Source: Riptortus pedestris
Lineage: Eukaryota > Arthropoda > Insecta > Hemiptera > Alydidae
Assembly: GCA_019009955.1 (NCBI GenBank)
Contig: CM032228.1
Span: forward strand, 9,404,001 to 9,468,000
Reading direction: 5' to 3'
Length of the DNA stretch: 64,000 bases
Positions 36,736-48,417 of this stretch are shown piece by piece. Each line of letters starts with the position of its first letter. Positions within the stretch are counted from its first letter, which is position 1. A program made the translations under genes and the position numbers. A model generated the notes under the pieces. It saw only the letters and a program-made list of their open reading frames with translations, was not told the origin of the DNA and did no database searches.

Positions 36736-36992
36736 CTAAAAAAGTTAGCACATTATTTACAAATCCACTACAGCATAAGTTCTTAAAGTGATTCCAGACG
36801 TACAGGCAAATGCACTCTGACAATCTTGTGCACACAAGGCCAAGCAAGCATTCTCGTAAACACTCACATGCACATAATATGCAGTATCAAAAACATCTTT
36901 ATTCTAATTATGGAATAGAATAACCAAAATCTCCACTGTACATTGGCTCACTCAATATTGGAATAATGGAACCATGACAAAATTATTTTTAC

Positions 36993-37079
36993 CTGATGCA
37001 TAAAATATTGAAGGCCAGTCATATTTATATCCTAAATATCCAGACCCTGACATTGATATTAAAGAGCCTAATCCTGCTC
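36993..37079 (-). CDS. SLC17-type transporter, exon 5 (helix 5 to start of helix 6)
   Basis: The acceptor is TTTACAG and the donor ATCAG|GTAAAA; 87 nt. It reads A-G-L-G-S-L-I-S-M-S-G-S-G-Y-L, then DWPSIFYASG, matching the family pattern S-G-x-L followed by G/D-W-P-S-x-F-Y at the end of helix 5. Phases 1 and 1 are consistent with exons 4 and 6. Confidence 0.92.
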
Positions 37080-37084
37080 CTGTA

Positions 37085-38100
37085 AACAATTCAAATCAAT
37101 TAGTTTTATTGTCAAAAAATGTGTAATACATGTATTTTCTTATAAATACTAAAAGTGATCTATTTCAATTATTATTAAATATAATAATACCACATTATGA
37201 TGCATGTCTCAAGAAACTTATTTCATTGTGGCTTCGGGTCAGGTCATGAAATTAGAGTAATCATCAGAGGCTTTTTAACAAATTTTTCTTTTAAGGGTGA
37301 ACAGACACGTAAAGCAAAATTTTATTGTGAGAGATTGTTTTCATTTAACAGGTAATTAGTTCAACCTAAGTTAGCTAAAATAGAATCCTCTATTTTGATA
37401 AAGATATTTTTAGGACACCAAGACAGCTCAGTTTATTTCTGAATTGGAAGATGAAAGTATAATAAATTTAAAATATGGGAAAGACTCATAAAGAAGAAAT
37501 TTGGAGGCTATTGATGTGATGGAGAATTTGTCACAAAGCCATCCTCTGACAGAGATGGTGACAAAGAGAGGGCTGGGCAGTCCGAGATGCAGGGAGTTAA
37601 AGAAAAGAAAACAGGTCCTAGAGCTGGATACTGACACCTGCCTCGAAACCTAGCCAGCAGGTGTCTGAACAGGTACTGGGGAAGGGTCAGAAGGGGGAGG
37701 GCATGTATTGCTTGTCTGAGAGATTCAGCCAAGAACACATATACATGGGGAAGAAATTTTAAGCTTAAATTTAGTGATGCTCTAATCAACTTGAATATAA
37801 TGACAACATTCATTATTTTTTAAACAGTCATTTTAATAGTTAAAGGGAATGGAGATCTATTTTGAAATTATTATTCTTTAATAATAATAATAATCCAGGG
37901 GCTGTGTAAAATAAGCAGATTTCCCTCATGCTAGACATGAGAATATATAAAAGGTAGAACAAATAAATAAAAATAGTAAACAAAACTTGAAGACGAGTTT
38001 TATGAAGAAATAAATTGAGGGCTAGATTTCTACTCTTTCGCATTCAGCCTGGCTTGTCATGTTATTAATAGGTATAAATTACGAATATTATATAGCCATA
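37085..38100. other. Transporter intron with an old HINE-like end
   Basis: CCAGGGGCTGTGTAAAATAAGCAGATTTCCCTCATG at 37896-37931 is a worn hairpin-side end (minus orientation). Minus-strand frames of 69-101 codons at 37428-37813 show no family features. Confidence 0.45.
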
Positions 38101-38119
38101 CTGAGTTTCATAAACAAAC

Positions 38120-38207
38120 CTGCTTGAACAATACACATCATGGCATCTTTTTCTTGTGGAATTGCCCAATTTGCCATTACATTATTTAAATTTGGATACA
38201 CATTTCC
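38120..38207 (-). CDS. SLC17-type transporter, exon 4 (helix 4 and NWAIPQEK motif)
   Basis: The acceptor is GTTCTAG and the donor CAG|GTTTGT; 88 nt. It encodes GNVYPNLNNVMANWAIPQEK, aligning with the family signature G-x-x-x-P-x-x-x-x-x-x-x-x-W-x-P-P-x-E. Two positions differ from better-known members: the histidine present in sialin and VGLUT proteins in this helix is Asn or Val here, and the first Pro of W-x-P-P is Ile. The exon ends with the first base of a Gly codon. Confidence 0.9.
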
Positions 38208-38286
38208 CTAGAACAAAAAGAAGAAGAATACTTAAAGAATTGATAAAGCACTAGCAATCAAAGATAGAATTTGAGTAAATAACATT

Positions 38287-38480
38287 AAAATCTTAATGTT
38301 GCAAATTTGGGTAATCAAGGTGGGATTTGCTCAGATCGCCACTCTTTTCTAGTGAGCGTGGGATTAGGTACTTAATTTGGTGAACCCATTACAAAATAAT
38401 TCGGCTAGACCATGTGGGAATCTAACCTAAGGCTTGAAAATTGCCAAGAACTTAAGAACTATACTTTAACGCCCTGGATA
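38287..38480 (-). mobile_element. Possible old copy of the 24.3-kb SINE
   Basis: TCGCCACTCTTTTCTAGTGAGCGTGGGATTAGG and GGAATCTAACCTAAGGC resemble, in rearranged order and with many differences, parts of the SINE at 24279-24505. Weak. Confidence 0.3.
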
Positions 38481-38723
38481 CATCAAGCTCTCGTGGGAAA
38501 TTCTTTTAAATAATAAGTGCACCATATTTTTCGGAAATTTGTGGGCAGAGTCATATTACTCCTTTTTTCATTATAAACTATTATTCATTTATTACCCTTT
38601 GTGTTCTTAATCTGATATATGTAATCTATGCCAAGCATAAATATACACATTTATTTATAATAGAGGAAATAATATCTAATATATGCAATCTGTACCAATT
38701 ATTAATAGACAAATTTATATATA

Positions 38724-39516
38724 ACTAGCTAAGGTACCCGGCTTCGCCAGGGAAATCGTTTGATGGTGATGATGGTATTCCTTTTGGGCTTTACTTTGAA
38801 CAACATTTTTACATTTTTCCGTCTCATTGCTTAGGATTTACACCCGAGTCAGGTGTGCTGGGGATATGTTAATAATAAAAGTATTTGTTATGTACTTAAC
38901 TCTACAAAATACACAATATTTTTATATTGTGTTACTTTTATATTTATATTTTTAAGTTACTTGCTTTATAAATTATGATAAAGATGTATATAACAAAAGT
39001 TACTCTAAATATCAAATTAAACAACTTTTGTCATGTGCAGGGAAAACAATAGGAAACGAAATATGACGATTTTTCATTTCATGCCCACCTAACAACTGTT
39101 CGTTCCTAAAAATGTTAATATAGCTTACAGTCAAAAATATGGAATTTCCTTGATTACAATTTAGTTTTTCGTGTTCTATAACATTGATGACCCCTTCTAT
39201 AGTTTTCCTGTATACCTCATTTACCTGTGTGTATGGCAAAAGTGCATATAACTAAAGTTACTTTAAATAACAAAATAAACAACTTTTGTTATGTGCATAT
39301 TTGCCGAAAAGCGAATAGGAAACGTAATATCGCTATTTTTAATTTCAGGCCTCCCTTATAACCCCCACTCCTGTTCATCTCAGAGAATATTAATATAGCC
39401 TAAAACCTAAGTTCGGTTAGTAGTAGTATACATACCAAGTTTCATAAAATTCGGTTGAGCCGTTTACGATTCTATAAAGGACATACAGACAAACATTCCT
39501 TTTTATACATATATAG
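38724..39516 (+). mobile_element. ACCCGGC-family dispersed repeat
   Basis: ACTAGCTAAGGTACCCGGCTTCGCC start, two modules, then CATAAAATTCGGTTGAGCCGTTTACG, GACATACAGACAAACATTCC and a TATACATATATAGAT tail. The ending (GTTGAGCCG..., then TATATAGAT) resembles RTE-type LINE 3' ends. Confidence 0.7.
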
Positions 39517-40356
39517 ATGGAGGAAGTAATATCTGATATACAATCTATACCAAGCATAAATAAAAAGAATTATTTAGAATGGAGGAAATAAAATCTGATA
39601 TGTGCAATCTATGCCAAGCATAAATGGATACATATATTTATAATGGACTAAGTAATATCTGCTTTATGCAATCTATACCAATCATAAATATTTCAATATT
39701 ATTGCATCTTTTGATTCAAACTATTGAGAAGGATAACAAAATATTTTTGGACATTTTATTATGCAAATTGTAGGGTGGTGGAATAACGTCTTCAAAAAAC
39801 TTTCTGTATTTCATAGTTCCAAAGATAGAAAGGACAGCATTGCTATTCATTCTCCTTTAATAATTAGTTAAAAAAATTCTCATAAAAGATCTGTATCAAA
39901 TTTACTGTAAGTCCATGTGGACTATCAAATTATACTAAACACTTAATAAGGATACATTTTTTAAAACCCTCGAGTTTTTCAGAGAAATAGCCTCTTAAAT
40001 TAAAAATAATATAGAATTTATTAGTGCCAGTGAGTTCTACTGTTGGGAACAATAGTCTCAAATTGTTTTTCTTCAGCAGTAGAACTCATTCGATGAGGAC
40101 ATGATTGATCTGATATAGTTCGAATTCGGTGTACATATTCAATGTTCATTGCATCTTTTGTTAGGGATGCAATGAACAAAGTTTTATAAACTTTGGCATG
40201 TCATTTTCTTTATCATATAAAACTAATGATGATACGACATTGAAATTGTTCAATACTGACCACAGGTTAATGATTAAATTAATGATAATGGCTAACCCTC
40301 ATATAAAGAGGCTTCTACCATCCATATATATTCTGGAAATAGTTTTGTGAAACTGG

Positions 40357-40475
40357 TTGTTTATTATTAATTAACGTCCACTTTTTGCAACTAAGGCTAA
40401 TTGGGACGGTTTATCTACAGGTTACCACCCTTTTCTAGCCAGGGTGGGATTAAAGATTTTATTTAGTGAATAAAA
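40357..40475 (-). mobile_element. SINE fragment, 3' part
   Basis: TTATTATTAATTAACGTCCACTTTTTGC through AGCCAGGGTGGGATTAAAGATTTTATTTAGTGAA matches the body and tail of the SINE at 24279-24505; the tRNA-like head is absent. Confidence 0.65.
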
Positions 40476-40859
40476 TGAACTGGTTGTTTAGAATACAGAT
40501 ATTTGTTTAATATTATTTTTATAATTAATGAAATTACTTTAGACCAATAAGTAAGAAATGTTAGACAAAGAAAAAACTTAATTAAGATGCCATCAAAAAT
40601 ATACAATATATATAATATTTATTTAAAATATACAATATATTCAAATCAATTCTGCCTATTTATATTTAATTGCCGTTGCCCTAGTCTCATTCCCTCTTTT
40701 TATTTGTATTTCATACTCACTGTACTTACTACTAGCTAATCCATGTACCAGGGGGTTCTTTTACTATGCTACACACGCCACATCATATTATGGGAGAGGT
40801 GGCGATTTAGGTGGATCCCTCGGAAGGTGGAATGGTCCGGGGTAAAAACATTGAAGGTT

Positions 40860-41010
40860 TGGAGAATGCGAAAATGAGGAGGTCTGTTTTAGTGGGGTTA
40901 ATGTAGATGTTTAATCTCAGTGGAGGTGATCGGAGCGGAGGAGGCGAGAGTAAGGGCGCGGGGATAGGTTGATGCAACACAAGACGGCGTGGTCGCCAGC
41001 GTATGGAGAC
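40860..41010 (-). pseudogene. Reverse transcriptase relic (YAGD and INPTKTDLLIF)
   Basis: In two frames: Y-A-G-D-H-A-V-L-C-C near 41005-40975 (catalytic Y-A-D-D with one Asp changed to Gly) and L-N-I-Y-I-N-P-T-K-T-D-L-L-I-F near 40917-40865 (the N-P-x-K-T block that follows). Frameshifts separate them. The stretch 40770-41130 is GC-richer than its surroundings. Confidence 0.45.
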
Positions 41011-41318
41011 TATAAAGATATTAGGATGGTGAATTATTCGTACGAAGAGGGGTTATGGCGAGGGTTTGGACTCTTACCAGGGTACAGAGGCCTGATCGTA
41101 AACTTCTTTGAGCTGAGATTTTGCTGACAGGTATGGGCGTTTTCACACTTACCTCCACTGACATAGACACGATAAAGATATGACAGCGAAAGTACAAATT
41201 AGTGGGCTTTCACATCTACCGACGCCGGCAGCACAGCAGTTGGGGCAGGTCATGACAGGCGAGAACAAATTATATTTACTCTATTTATTACGCGTAGTGC
41301 GCAAGAAAACGAAATAAG

Positions 41319-41778
41319 AAAGTCCGTCACGCAGGGGCTGCGTAAACTAAGCAGATTTGCCATATGAAGTTTTGCAATAGAGAAATTTCACGAGAACCGA
41401 ACAGTTACGGAAAAGGCCGAACTAGCTTTTGGCGGAAACTCACGACTAGAACCGAAATATGCCGATCTCATATCGTCCGTTATCCGCACATACAAATAAA
41501 AATATAATTATCTTGGTTAATATTTAAGATAAATAAATGTATAGTAATGTATTTATAGTAAATGTAATTTGCAATAAGATCGATTCTATATAATTTTTTG
41601 ATCCTACGTATAGTAACGGAGAAATTTTGAATTTTCGAAAACTCTCCCTTCTAAACGCCCCTTCCCATTGGTCCGATTTCAGCCATTAACGAACTTGATC
41701 TCTATTTTTACATAAAACGTTTAAGTATCGAGTTTGCTATCGACAAAACAAACATTGCGACCGCTAGAGCGGTAACAG

Positions 41779-41838
<60 letters not shown>

Positions 41839-42294
41839 CTGTTACCGCTCTAGCGGTCGCAATGTTTGGTTTATCGTTAGCAAACTTGATATATAATCGT
41901 TTATACAAAAAGAAAGATGAAGTTCGTTAACGGTTGAAATCGGACCAGGGGGAGGGGGGTTTAGAGTGGAGAATTTCAAAAATTCTTAATATCTCCGTTA
42001 TTATGCATCGGGTTGAAAAATTGTATAGAACCAATCTTATTGCAAATGTAATGTTCTATAAGTGTTGTTATGTATTTTTTTTTCACTATCTTCGTTAGTA
42101 ACTGAGATATTTGTATATTTTAGTTTTCGTTCTTCAGTAAAGCCCCATTCCTACTCGTCTCATATTAACAATATTCTATTATGTTATGGAGCACTTTATT
42201 TGAACCTTAAATACTAAATATTGTTCTCATTGAACTTTTAAGTTGCACGTGGAAAATCTGCTTAGTTAACGCAGCCACTGCGTGACGGACTTTT
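41319..42294. mobile_element. Foldback HINE-like element with two hairpin ends
   Basis: Left arm: AAGTCCGTCACGCAGGGGCTGCG ... GCGGTAACAGACAAATATA. Then (TA)n at 41783-41834. Right arm: TTTGTCTGTTACCGCTCTAGCGG ... CTTAGTTAACGCAGCCACTGCGTGACGGACTTTT. Neither arm has the TTAGCAGATTTCCCTTAAGG end. The arms belong to two different subtypes in their outer halves, so it is a fusion of two copies at the TA tract. Confidence 0.85.
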
Positions 42295-42358
42295 GTCCCT
42301 AATGTAGGGCTTGGATTCCACTAGTTCAATTAGTGTCAGAATAGCATATTTAAAATTA

Positions 42359-42533
42359 GACTTTTTTTTTTTTTTTAACATTTTATTCCCCCCAGGTTTT
42401 CTCGGTAATTCTTGCTTGTGAGGAATCTCGCGCCGACATGAGTGGAGGGACTGCTGCTTGCCGACATGTCGGTGCTTGTGGCTACAAGAATCCGATGGTT
42501 TACATGAGTGTAAGCCAAGCCTCCTCCAGAATT
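42359..42533 (-). mobile_element. Retroposed 3' end (AATAAA plus poly(A))
   Basis: On the minus strand the sequence ends GGGGGGAATAAAATGTT followed by an A-run (the T-run at 42361-42376), the hallmark of reverse-transcribed poly(A) RNA. It contains the perfect palindrome CCGACATGTCGG. Source unknown. Confidence 0.5.
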
Positions 42534-43482
42534 TTAGCAGATTTCCCTTAAGGGAAATCAGCTATTGAGGTTGTACTCATGACGGAATTTTCGACATTTT
42601 TCTTCAAATGTCCATCGATCCTACCTAGTAGATGACGAAAATGAGGTCCGTTCAAAACTGTATATATATATCTATCTATCTATCTATCTATATATTTGTC
42701 TGTTACCGCTCTAGCGGTCGCAATTTTTGTTTAATCCTTACCAAACTTCATATTTAAGCGTTTTATGTAAAAAGAAAGATCAAGTTCGTTAACGGCTGAA
42801 ATCGGACAGTGGGAGGGGGGGTTTAGAGGGGAGGATTTTCGAAAATTCGAAATATCTCCGTTACTATACGTCGGATCGAAAAATTATACAGAATCAATCT
42901 TATTACAAATTACATTTACTATAAATATTGTTATATACATTTATTCTCTATCTTGAATATTAACCGAGATATTTGCATTTTTCAGTTTTCACCAAACCGC
43001 CACTTCTACTCATGTTACGTAAACAATACTCTGCTACATAATAAATCACATTATTGGAAGTTTAAATACCAAAAATTGTATTCAAGAGACCTTTATTATA
43101 CGAGATACATGCAAATATGCCCTGATGACCCCCCCCCATCTTAAAGTTTTGGACTACTAAAATTTTATTGATTGAGATAACAATTATTCTGACTTATTAT
43201 TAATTACAGTACTAGATATACTAAATAGTTCTCAATAAAATTAATGTGTTATATTCTGATATATTTCAGTAATTGTATTCTTTCCGGTGTGAGGCGGGAC
43301 CCGTTTGTTTACATTTCTAACCTAACGCTTCCTGTCGGCAGGCTATTGAAATTGGATGAAACATTTCTTATTTCCGTTTGTATTTATTCACGGTGTTGTG
43401 TTAGCAGTATGTATATTTATCTATTACTAAACTTCACGAGGGAAATCTGCTTAGTTTACGCAGCCCCTGCGTAACGGACTTT
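42534..43482 (+). mobile_element. HINE-like element (long subtype)
   Basis: TTAGCAGATTTCCCTTAAGG to CCCTGCGTAACGGACTT. The centre is (TA)n plus (TATC)n at 42659-42695. Nearly identical to the copy at 11628-12628, including the ACCCGTTTG...TTCCTGTCGGCAGG segment. Confidence 0.9.
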
Positions 43483-43511
43483 TTAGCGTTTCGGTAAGTG
43501 TGAAAACGCCC

Positions 43512-45104
43512 TATTCCTCCAGCTTCTCGAACCATTCCTGTGGGCCCATCCCATGATAGTCAACTTGAAGAGAAATGAATCTCCCATTGATGACCCTGGT
43601 TTTGACCTGTTTCAAAAATTTGCCGTCATCTCCGCCGGTGGATAAGAAGCCGCGTTTCATCCCACTCCGAAGTCATTGATTCCAGATATACATTGTTATA
43701 TATGCTTTCTTATATGGTTTTAACGAACTATAATATGTTTATATGTATACAAAATTGGTTTTGAATATTTTAATCAAATGATAATGGTAAATTTTGCACT
43801 TCAGAAATAGATTGTCATTTTCTTTCATCTTTGAACATGAGGCCTATGCCTTTAAAAACGTATTTTTCACTTATTAAAATAATTGGTACATTTAGTCAAT
43901 GCTATGGAGAAGTGATTGGCATTCATTTCAACCCGATAACTAGAAATTATAAATGCAGCACCATCAGAAAAATGAGCTGCATTGCACCTAATATTGTTTA
44001 TATCATTCAAAAATATATCAAGTTGTATACGACTAAGAAACTGGTGGGACTCCTGCAAATTATTTAGTTACAATGGAAACACGAAAAGACCTGTTTCGTA
44101 AAATATATTTATTTTGTACACTTTTACCAAATTATTTTTGAATGACCCAAAGTAAAGAAAACAAATTTATTAAATAAATACATTATTTGTACACCCATAA
44201 TTTAAAAACTAAATCTCATCTGTTTATCCCCTTTCTGGTACTTAAGCAGTTTTCCTCAATGGATATAAATGATAAGCAAAAAAATGCACGCATTATGTAC
44301 GTCAAACCTCATGATAATAAGTAATGACTACTCCAATGTGAAGGTTAATGAACTTATACTATTTAAAGAACTTCAACTCAATTTGTTATTTTCTTGAAAC
44401 TAACAGTCTCTATACAAAAATGTTTTAATATAAAGTTTTGAACAAAGACAAACGGTCCAAAAGTAGTCCAGTACTGCTTGGGTCCCTGACTATGATGTAT
44501 CTCCACGGGGTAGATCAAGTCGGCTATTTCATTTTTCAGATTTGATAGAGACCTTATTTAGGTCTAATGGTGTAATGTACCTCAATACATATTCAGCAGG
44601 CACGCTTTGCTTCATTTTTCATTAAATAAAGCCAGGTATGGTTAGAGCGGCCCATTCGTATACTGCTAGAATTACTTCTCTATATCTTTTTGTTGGTAAA
44701 AACGTTTGATATTCAGTAAAATTTGACATAATTTCACTTTTTTTGTTAAATGCTAATTGAACCCAATGATTTTACCTTTTTGATGTTAGTAGGTCTTTTA
44801 GAAGATCTATAATACATATTTGTTGATGTCTATAGACGATACCTTCAGTTGCTCGTTGTATCGTATCTTCTAACTCAACAATGACTGGTAATTTCTTAAA
44901 TTGTTATTGTTAAAGTGCTTTTGAATTACTAAATGTATATTTTCTATGATAGGGGATTCTAGTGAAGATATCTATTCAGCCTTTACTTTGACCAGTATTG
45001 GACAATGAACAATGACTAGTGAGTCAAATTCCACTCACCAGACACACTGACTCATATTCATTGAGTCAAAGAGAAAATATCTCTTCTTATTCCTAATTTA
45101 CTAG
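43512..45104. other. Transporter intron, nothing recognised
   Basis: AT-rich; the overlapping 63- and 78-codon frames at 43831-44067 show no family features. Confidence 0.5.
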
Positions 45105-45137
45105 TTACATAACTAATGAAAATAGTAAAATAATTAC

Positions 45138-45368
45138 CTGTACAAGGCCTATTGTAAATCTGAGGAGACATATTCCTACAGCGCCAAAATTGAGAGCCGC
45201 GAATGGGATCATCAGTGAAATTATGCCTGCTCCGAAATTCCCAAGTGCAAACAGCTTGACAGCATGGCCTCGTCTTCCAATAGCACCAGATATAACTTGC
45301 AATAGTCCATACCCCCAGAACATACTGCTCAAGACCAGAGCCTTCGATTCTGGAGTCAAAACCACTTT
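45138..45368 (-). CDS. SLC17-type transporter, exon 3 (helices 2-4)
   Basis: The acceptor is CACCAG and the donor CAG|GTAATT; the exon is 231 nt, 77 codons, phase 0 at both ends. It starts KVVLTPESKALVLSSMFWGYG, matching the loop before helix 2 and the conserved S-x-F-W-G-Y-x-x-x-Q block. It continues through G-x-x-G-R-R-G (the MFS loop 2-3 signature region, here without the usual Asp) and ends RFTIGLVQ, the start of helix 4. Introns on both sides are several kb and filled with repeats. Confidence 0.92.
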
Positions 45369-45410
45369 CTGGTGAGAGATATAGAATCTTTAGTTAATAT
45401 GAATTATTAA

Positions 45411-45845
45411 AAAGTCCGACACTCAGGAGATGTGTGAGCTAAGCAGATTTTCAATGAGTTGGAATGGAACATGAGTTATTTCATCCCTCAATCTATTCTC
45501 TATTTCTCCCTTAGTAAGTGGCTTATGTATATAGAGACTGAAATTTCCAGTGGGCATGAGATTTTTAGTGTTTCGGTTATTTAAAGTAAACATGTGACTA
45601 TTAGAAGTTTACTAATGGCTGGCAATTTAAAAAAAAAATACAAATATCTCAGTGAATATTTGACGTAGAGAAAGAGTGTATTAAACATTTACAGACAATT
45701 AAATTTTCAACAAGACTGGTTTCATACACTTTTTTGATCCAACTCATAATAACAGAGACATTTTGAATTTTCCATACACTCCTACCTATCATTTGTCTGA
45801 TTTTATCCATTAACTAAAATGGTCTTTAGCGTTGAGTGAAAATTT
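45411..45845 (-). mobile_element. Old HINE-like fragment
   Basis: AAAAGTCCGACACTCAGGAGATGTGTGAGCTAAGCAGATTTTC is a worn hairpin-side end. The body motifs AAATATCTCAGTGAATATT and AACTCATAATAACAGAGACATTTTG follow at the expected spacing. Confidence 0.6.
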
Positions 45846-45869
45846 TATGTATGCAGTATGGTACAGATC

Positions 45870-47020
45870 TGGTATGGGCAACCTTTGGCATGTTGTGGGA
45901 CAAACTTTAGTGTGCAAATACGTTCGCGGGCCGCTTTTAGAAGTAGTGCATTTTAAAGTAGCGCTCATAATTTTTAACCATAGATATCAGACATGAAATT
46001 ATACTACAATGTAATTATAATGCAATGTATTAAAATAACAAAATGAAATGAAAAAAATAGGTACACCATTATAATTAAATCGTAAAATTTGGAATTATTA
46101 CAAACAACGAAAGTTAAATAGCGATACCGAAATCAATGAGACACTTCAGCTTGGATTTAGGAAACTAGTCCATCGATGTTTGGATTAATTCCACTGATAC
46201 AAAGCCGACATTTTTTTTTTTCCAAATTATCTTTAGTCAGCCTTGTACGATGTTTTGATTTATTAACTTTCATCTATGAAAAGAACTTTTCGCATTTATA
46301 AGTACTGCCAAACGCACAATTCTTTTTTCAACTTCCTTATTTGGAGTAAGTAGTGTAATATTTTTTAGCAGATTTCCCTTAAGGTAAATCAGCTATTGTG
46401 GTCGTACTCATGACGCGAGTTTCGAAAATTTTCTTCAAATGTCCATCGATCCTACTCAGGAGATGACGAAAATGAGGTCCGTTCAAAATTATATATATAT
46501 ATTTGTCTGTTAACGCTCTAGCGGTCGCAATATTTGTTTGATCGTTACCAAACTCGATATTTAAACGTTTTATGCGAAAAGACAGATCAAGTTCGTTAAT
46601 GGCTGAAATCGGGCCAGTGGGAGGGGGGGGGGGCTTAGAGGGGAGGATTTTCGAAAATTCAAAATATCTCCGTTATCATACGTCGGATCAAAACATTGTA
46701 TAGAACCAATCTTATTGTAAATTAAATTTACTATAAATATTGTTCTATGCATTTCTTCTCTATCTTCGATATTAACCGAGATATTTGCATTTTTATTAAG
46801 TTAGGGCCGTAACGGACTACTGAGTTTCCCGCCAAAAGCTAGTTCGGCCCTTTGCCGTAACTGTTCGGCTCTCGTATGGAGATTTCTCTATTTTATAACT
46901 TCAAGTGGGAAATCTGCTTAGTTTACGCAGCCCCTGCGTGACGGACTTTTGTTTAATTGGATTTTTCAAAATGTCTCGCGGGCCGGATCAAACCTACCAG
47001 CGTGCCGGTGATTGCCCACA
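45870..47020. mobile_element. hAT-like non-autonomous element with a nested HINE-like copy
   Basis: Left end TATGGGCAACCTTTGGCATG...CGCGGGCCGC; right end (reverse) TGTGGGCAATCACCGGCACG...CCGGCCCGCGAGAC. Ends with GTGGGCAA-C..GGCACG and GCGGGCC are common in hAT elements. The flanks carry a 13-bp near-repeat, TATGGTACAGATC (45857) and TATGGTATAGATC (47021). No transposase frame remains. A HINE-like copy fills 46365-46948. Confidence 0.45.
46365..46948 (+). mobile_element. HINE-like element
   Basis: TTAGCAGATTTCCCTTAAGG to CCCTGCGTGACGGACTT; very short (TA)n at 46488-46502, the shortest of the intact copies. Confidence 0.9.
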
Positions 47021-47079
47021 TATGGTATAGATCATGCATGAATCGTTTCCATAATATGAACGTAAAATCCTAATTGATG

Positions 47080-47345
47080 ACATCATCAAACGTATTTGCA
47101 CGTATCTCACATAGTATAGGCCCGTTGAAAACAATATTTGGTATTTAGGTATGCTTGGAAAATACGTTATTTAATAGGTACTTATTTTTAATTTTCTTGG
47201 CCTCTAATGAGGCCCATTAACAGGACTTAATTCAAACGGTAACTAACTTAGTCTTTAGTTAGGCATGCTTAAATATTGAATTTGGTAACGATCAAACAAA
47301 AATTGCAACAACTAGAGCAGTAACAGGCAAGTGTATACGTTTTGT
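47080..47345 (-). mobile_element. Old HINE-like fragment
   Basis: Body motifs CGTATTTGCACGTATCTCAC and GAAAACAATATTTGGTATTTAGG, then AATTTGGTAACGATCAAACAAAAATTGC and GTAACAGGCAAGTG without a TA tract. It ends beside the next copy. Confidence 0.5.
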
Positions 47346-47393
47346 TCGCGTATGTGTGTGTTTTTCTAGATCTCTAAAGCCAACCGGAAAACA

Positions 47394-48188
47394 AAGTCCG
47401 TCACGCAGGGGCTGCGGAAACTAAGCGGATTTCCCACGCGAAGGTTTACAATAGATTAATATACATACAGGTAGCACTACCGTGAATGCTCAATAAACTT
47501 ACAAGTTAATAATCCCTACAACGGAAAGCGGCTGAATTGTAAACCTACAGGCCGGCCAGCCTAGAAGTACTGCATAGAAAGACCGGAAAGACAAACAATT
47601 AATGAAATATATCTAAATATAACATATTCATTTTATTGAAAACTATTTACTAAAGCTAGTGCTTAATTTGTAATGAATCAAAATCAGTTTTATCTTAATC
47701 ACTCAAATTTTAACAATCCAAAAACGAAAGAAAGGGGTGGGAGTCAACAGAACGTATTTGCATATATCTCACAAAGTAAAGGTTCAATGAAAACAATATT
47801 TGGTATTTAGACTTCGAATAATGTGGTTTATTATATAACAGATTATTGTTTATGTAACACTAGTAGTAGTGGGGGTTTACTGAAGGCTGAAAACTGAATA
47901 ATGCAAATATCTCGGTTAATATTCAAGATAGAGAATAAATGTATATATAACAATATTAATAGTACATTTAATTTGCAATAAGATTTATTCTGTATACTTT
48001 TTCGATCCGACTTATAGTAACGGAGATATTTCGAATTTTCAAAATTCTCCCCTTCAAAACCCCCCCTCCCCCTGGTCCGATTTCAGCCGTTACCGAACTT
48101 GATCTTTCTTTTTACATAAAACGTCTAAATATGGAGTTTGGTAACGATCAACAAAAATTGCGACCGCTAGAGCGATAACAGACAAATA

Positions 48189-48268
<80 letters not shown>

Positions 48269-48399
48269 TAAACAGTTTTGAACGGACCTCATTTTCGTCA
48301 TCTACTAGGTAGGATCAATGGACATTTGAAGAAACATTTTGAAAATTCCGTCATGAGTACGACCTCAATAGCTGATTTCCCTTTAGGGAAATTTGCTAA
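47394..48399 (-). mobile_element. HINE-like element (long subtype)
   Basis: AAGTCCGTCACGCAGGGGCTGCGG to AGGGAAATTTGCTAA. The centre is (TA)n at 48191-48235 followed by (GA)n at 48236-48268. Shares its body with 4101-5518. Confidence 0.88.
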
Positions 48400-48417
48400 A
48401 AGAAAAAGATAAATGTA

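Larger units (their letters stand above)
41135..43511. mobile_element. Candidate DNA transposon bounded by a 19-bp inverted repeat, filled with later insertions
   Basis: GGGCGTTTTCACACTTACC at 41135-41153 is exactly inverted at 43493-43511. A similar GGGCTTTCACATCTACCGACGCC sits just inside at 41202. Between them lie a foldback HINE-like element (41319-42294), a retroposed 3' end (42359-42533) and another HINE-like copy (42534-43482), so little of the original element remains. Target duplication not evident. Confidence 0.45.

Noticed and set aside
37428..37813. Overlapping 69- and 101-codon frames in a transporter intron
   Set aside because: No family motifs, no codon-bias signal visible and no splice context; treated as chance frames.
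43831..44067. Overlapping frames on both strands (78 and 63 codons)
   Set aside because: Typical chance frames in AT-rich intron; no recognisable motif.
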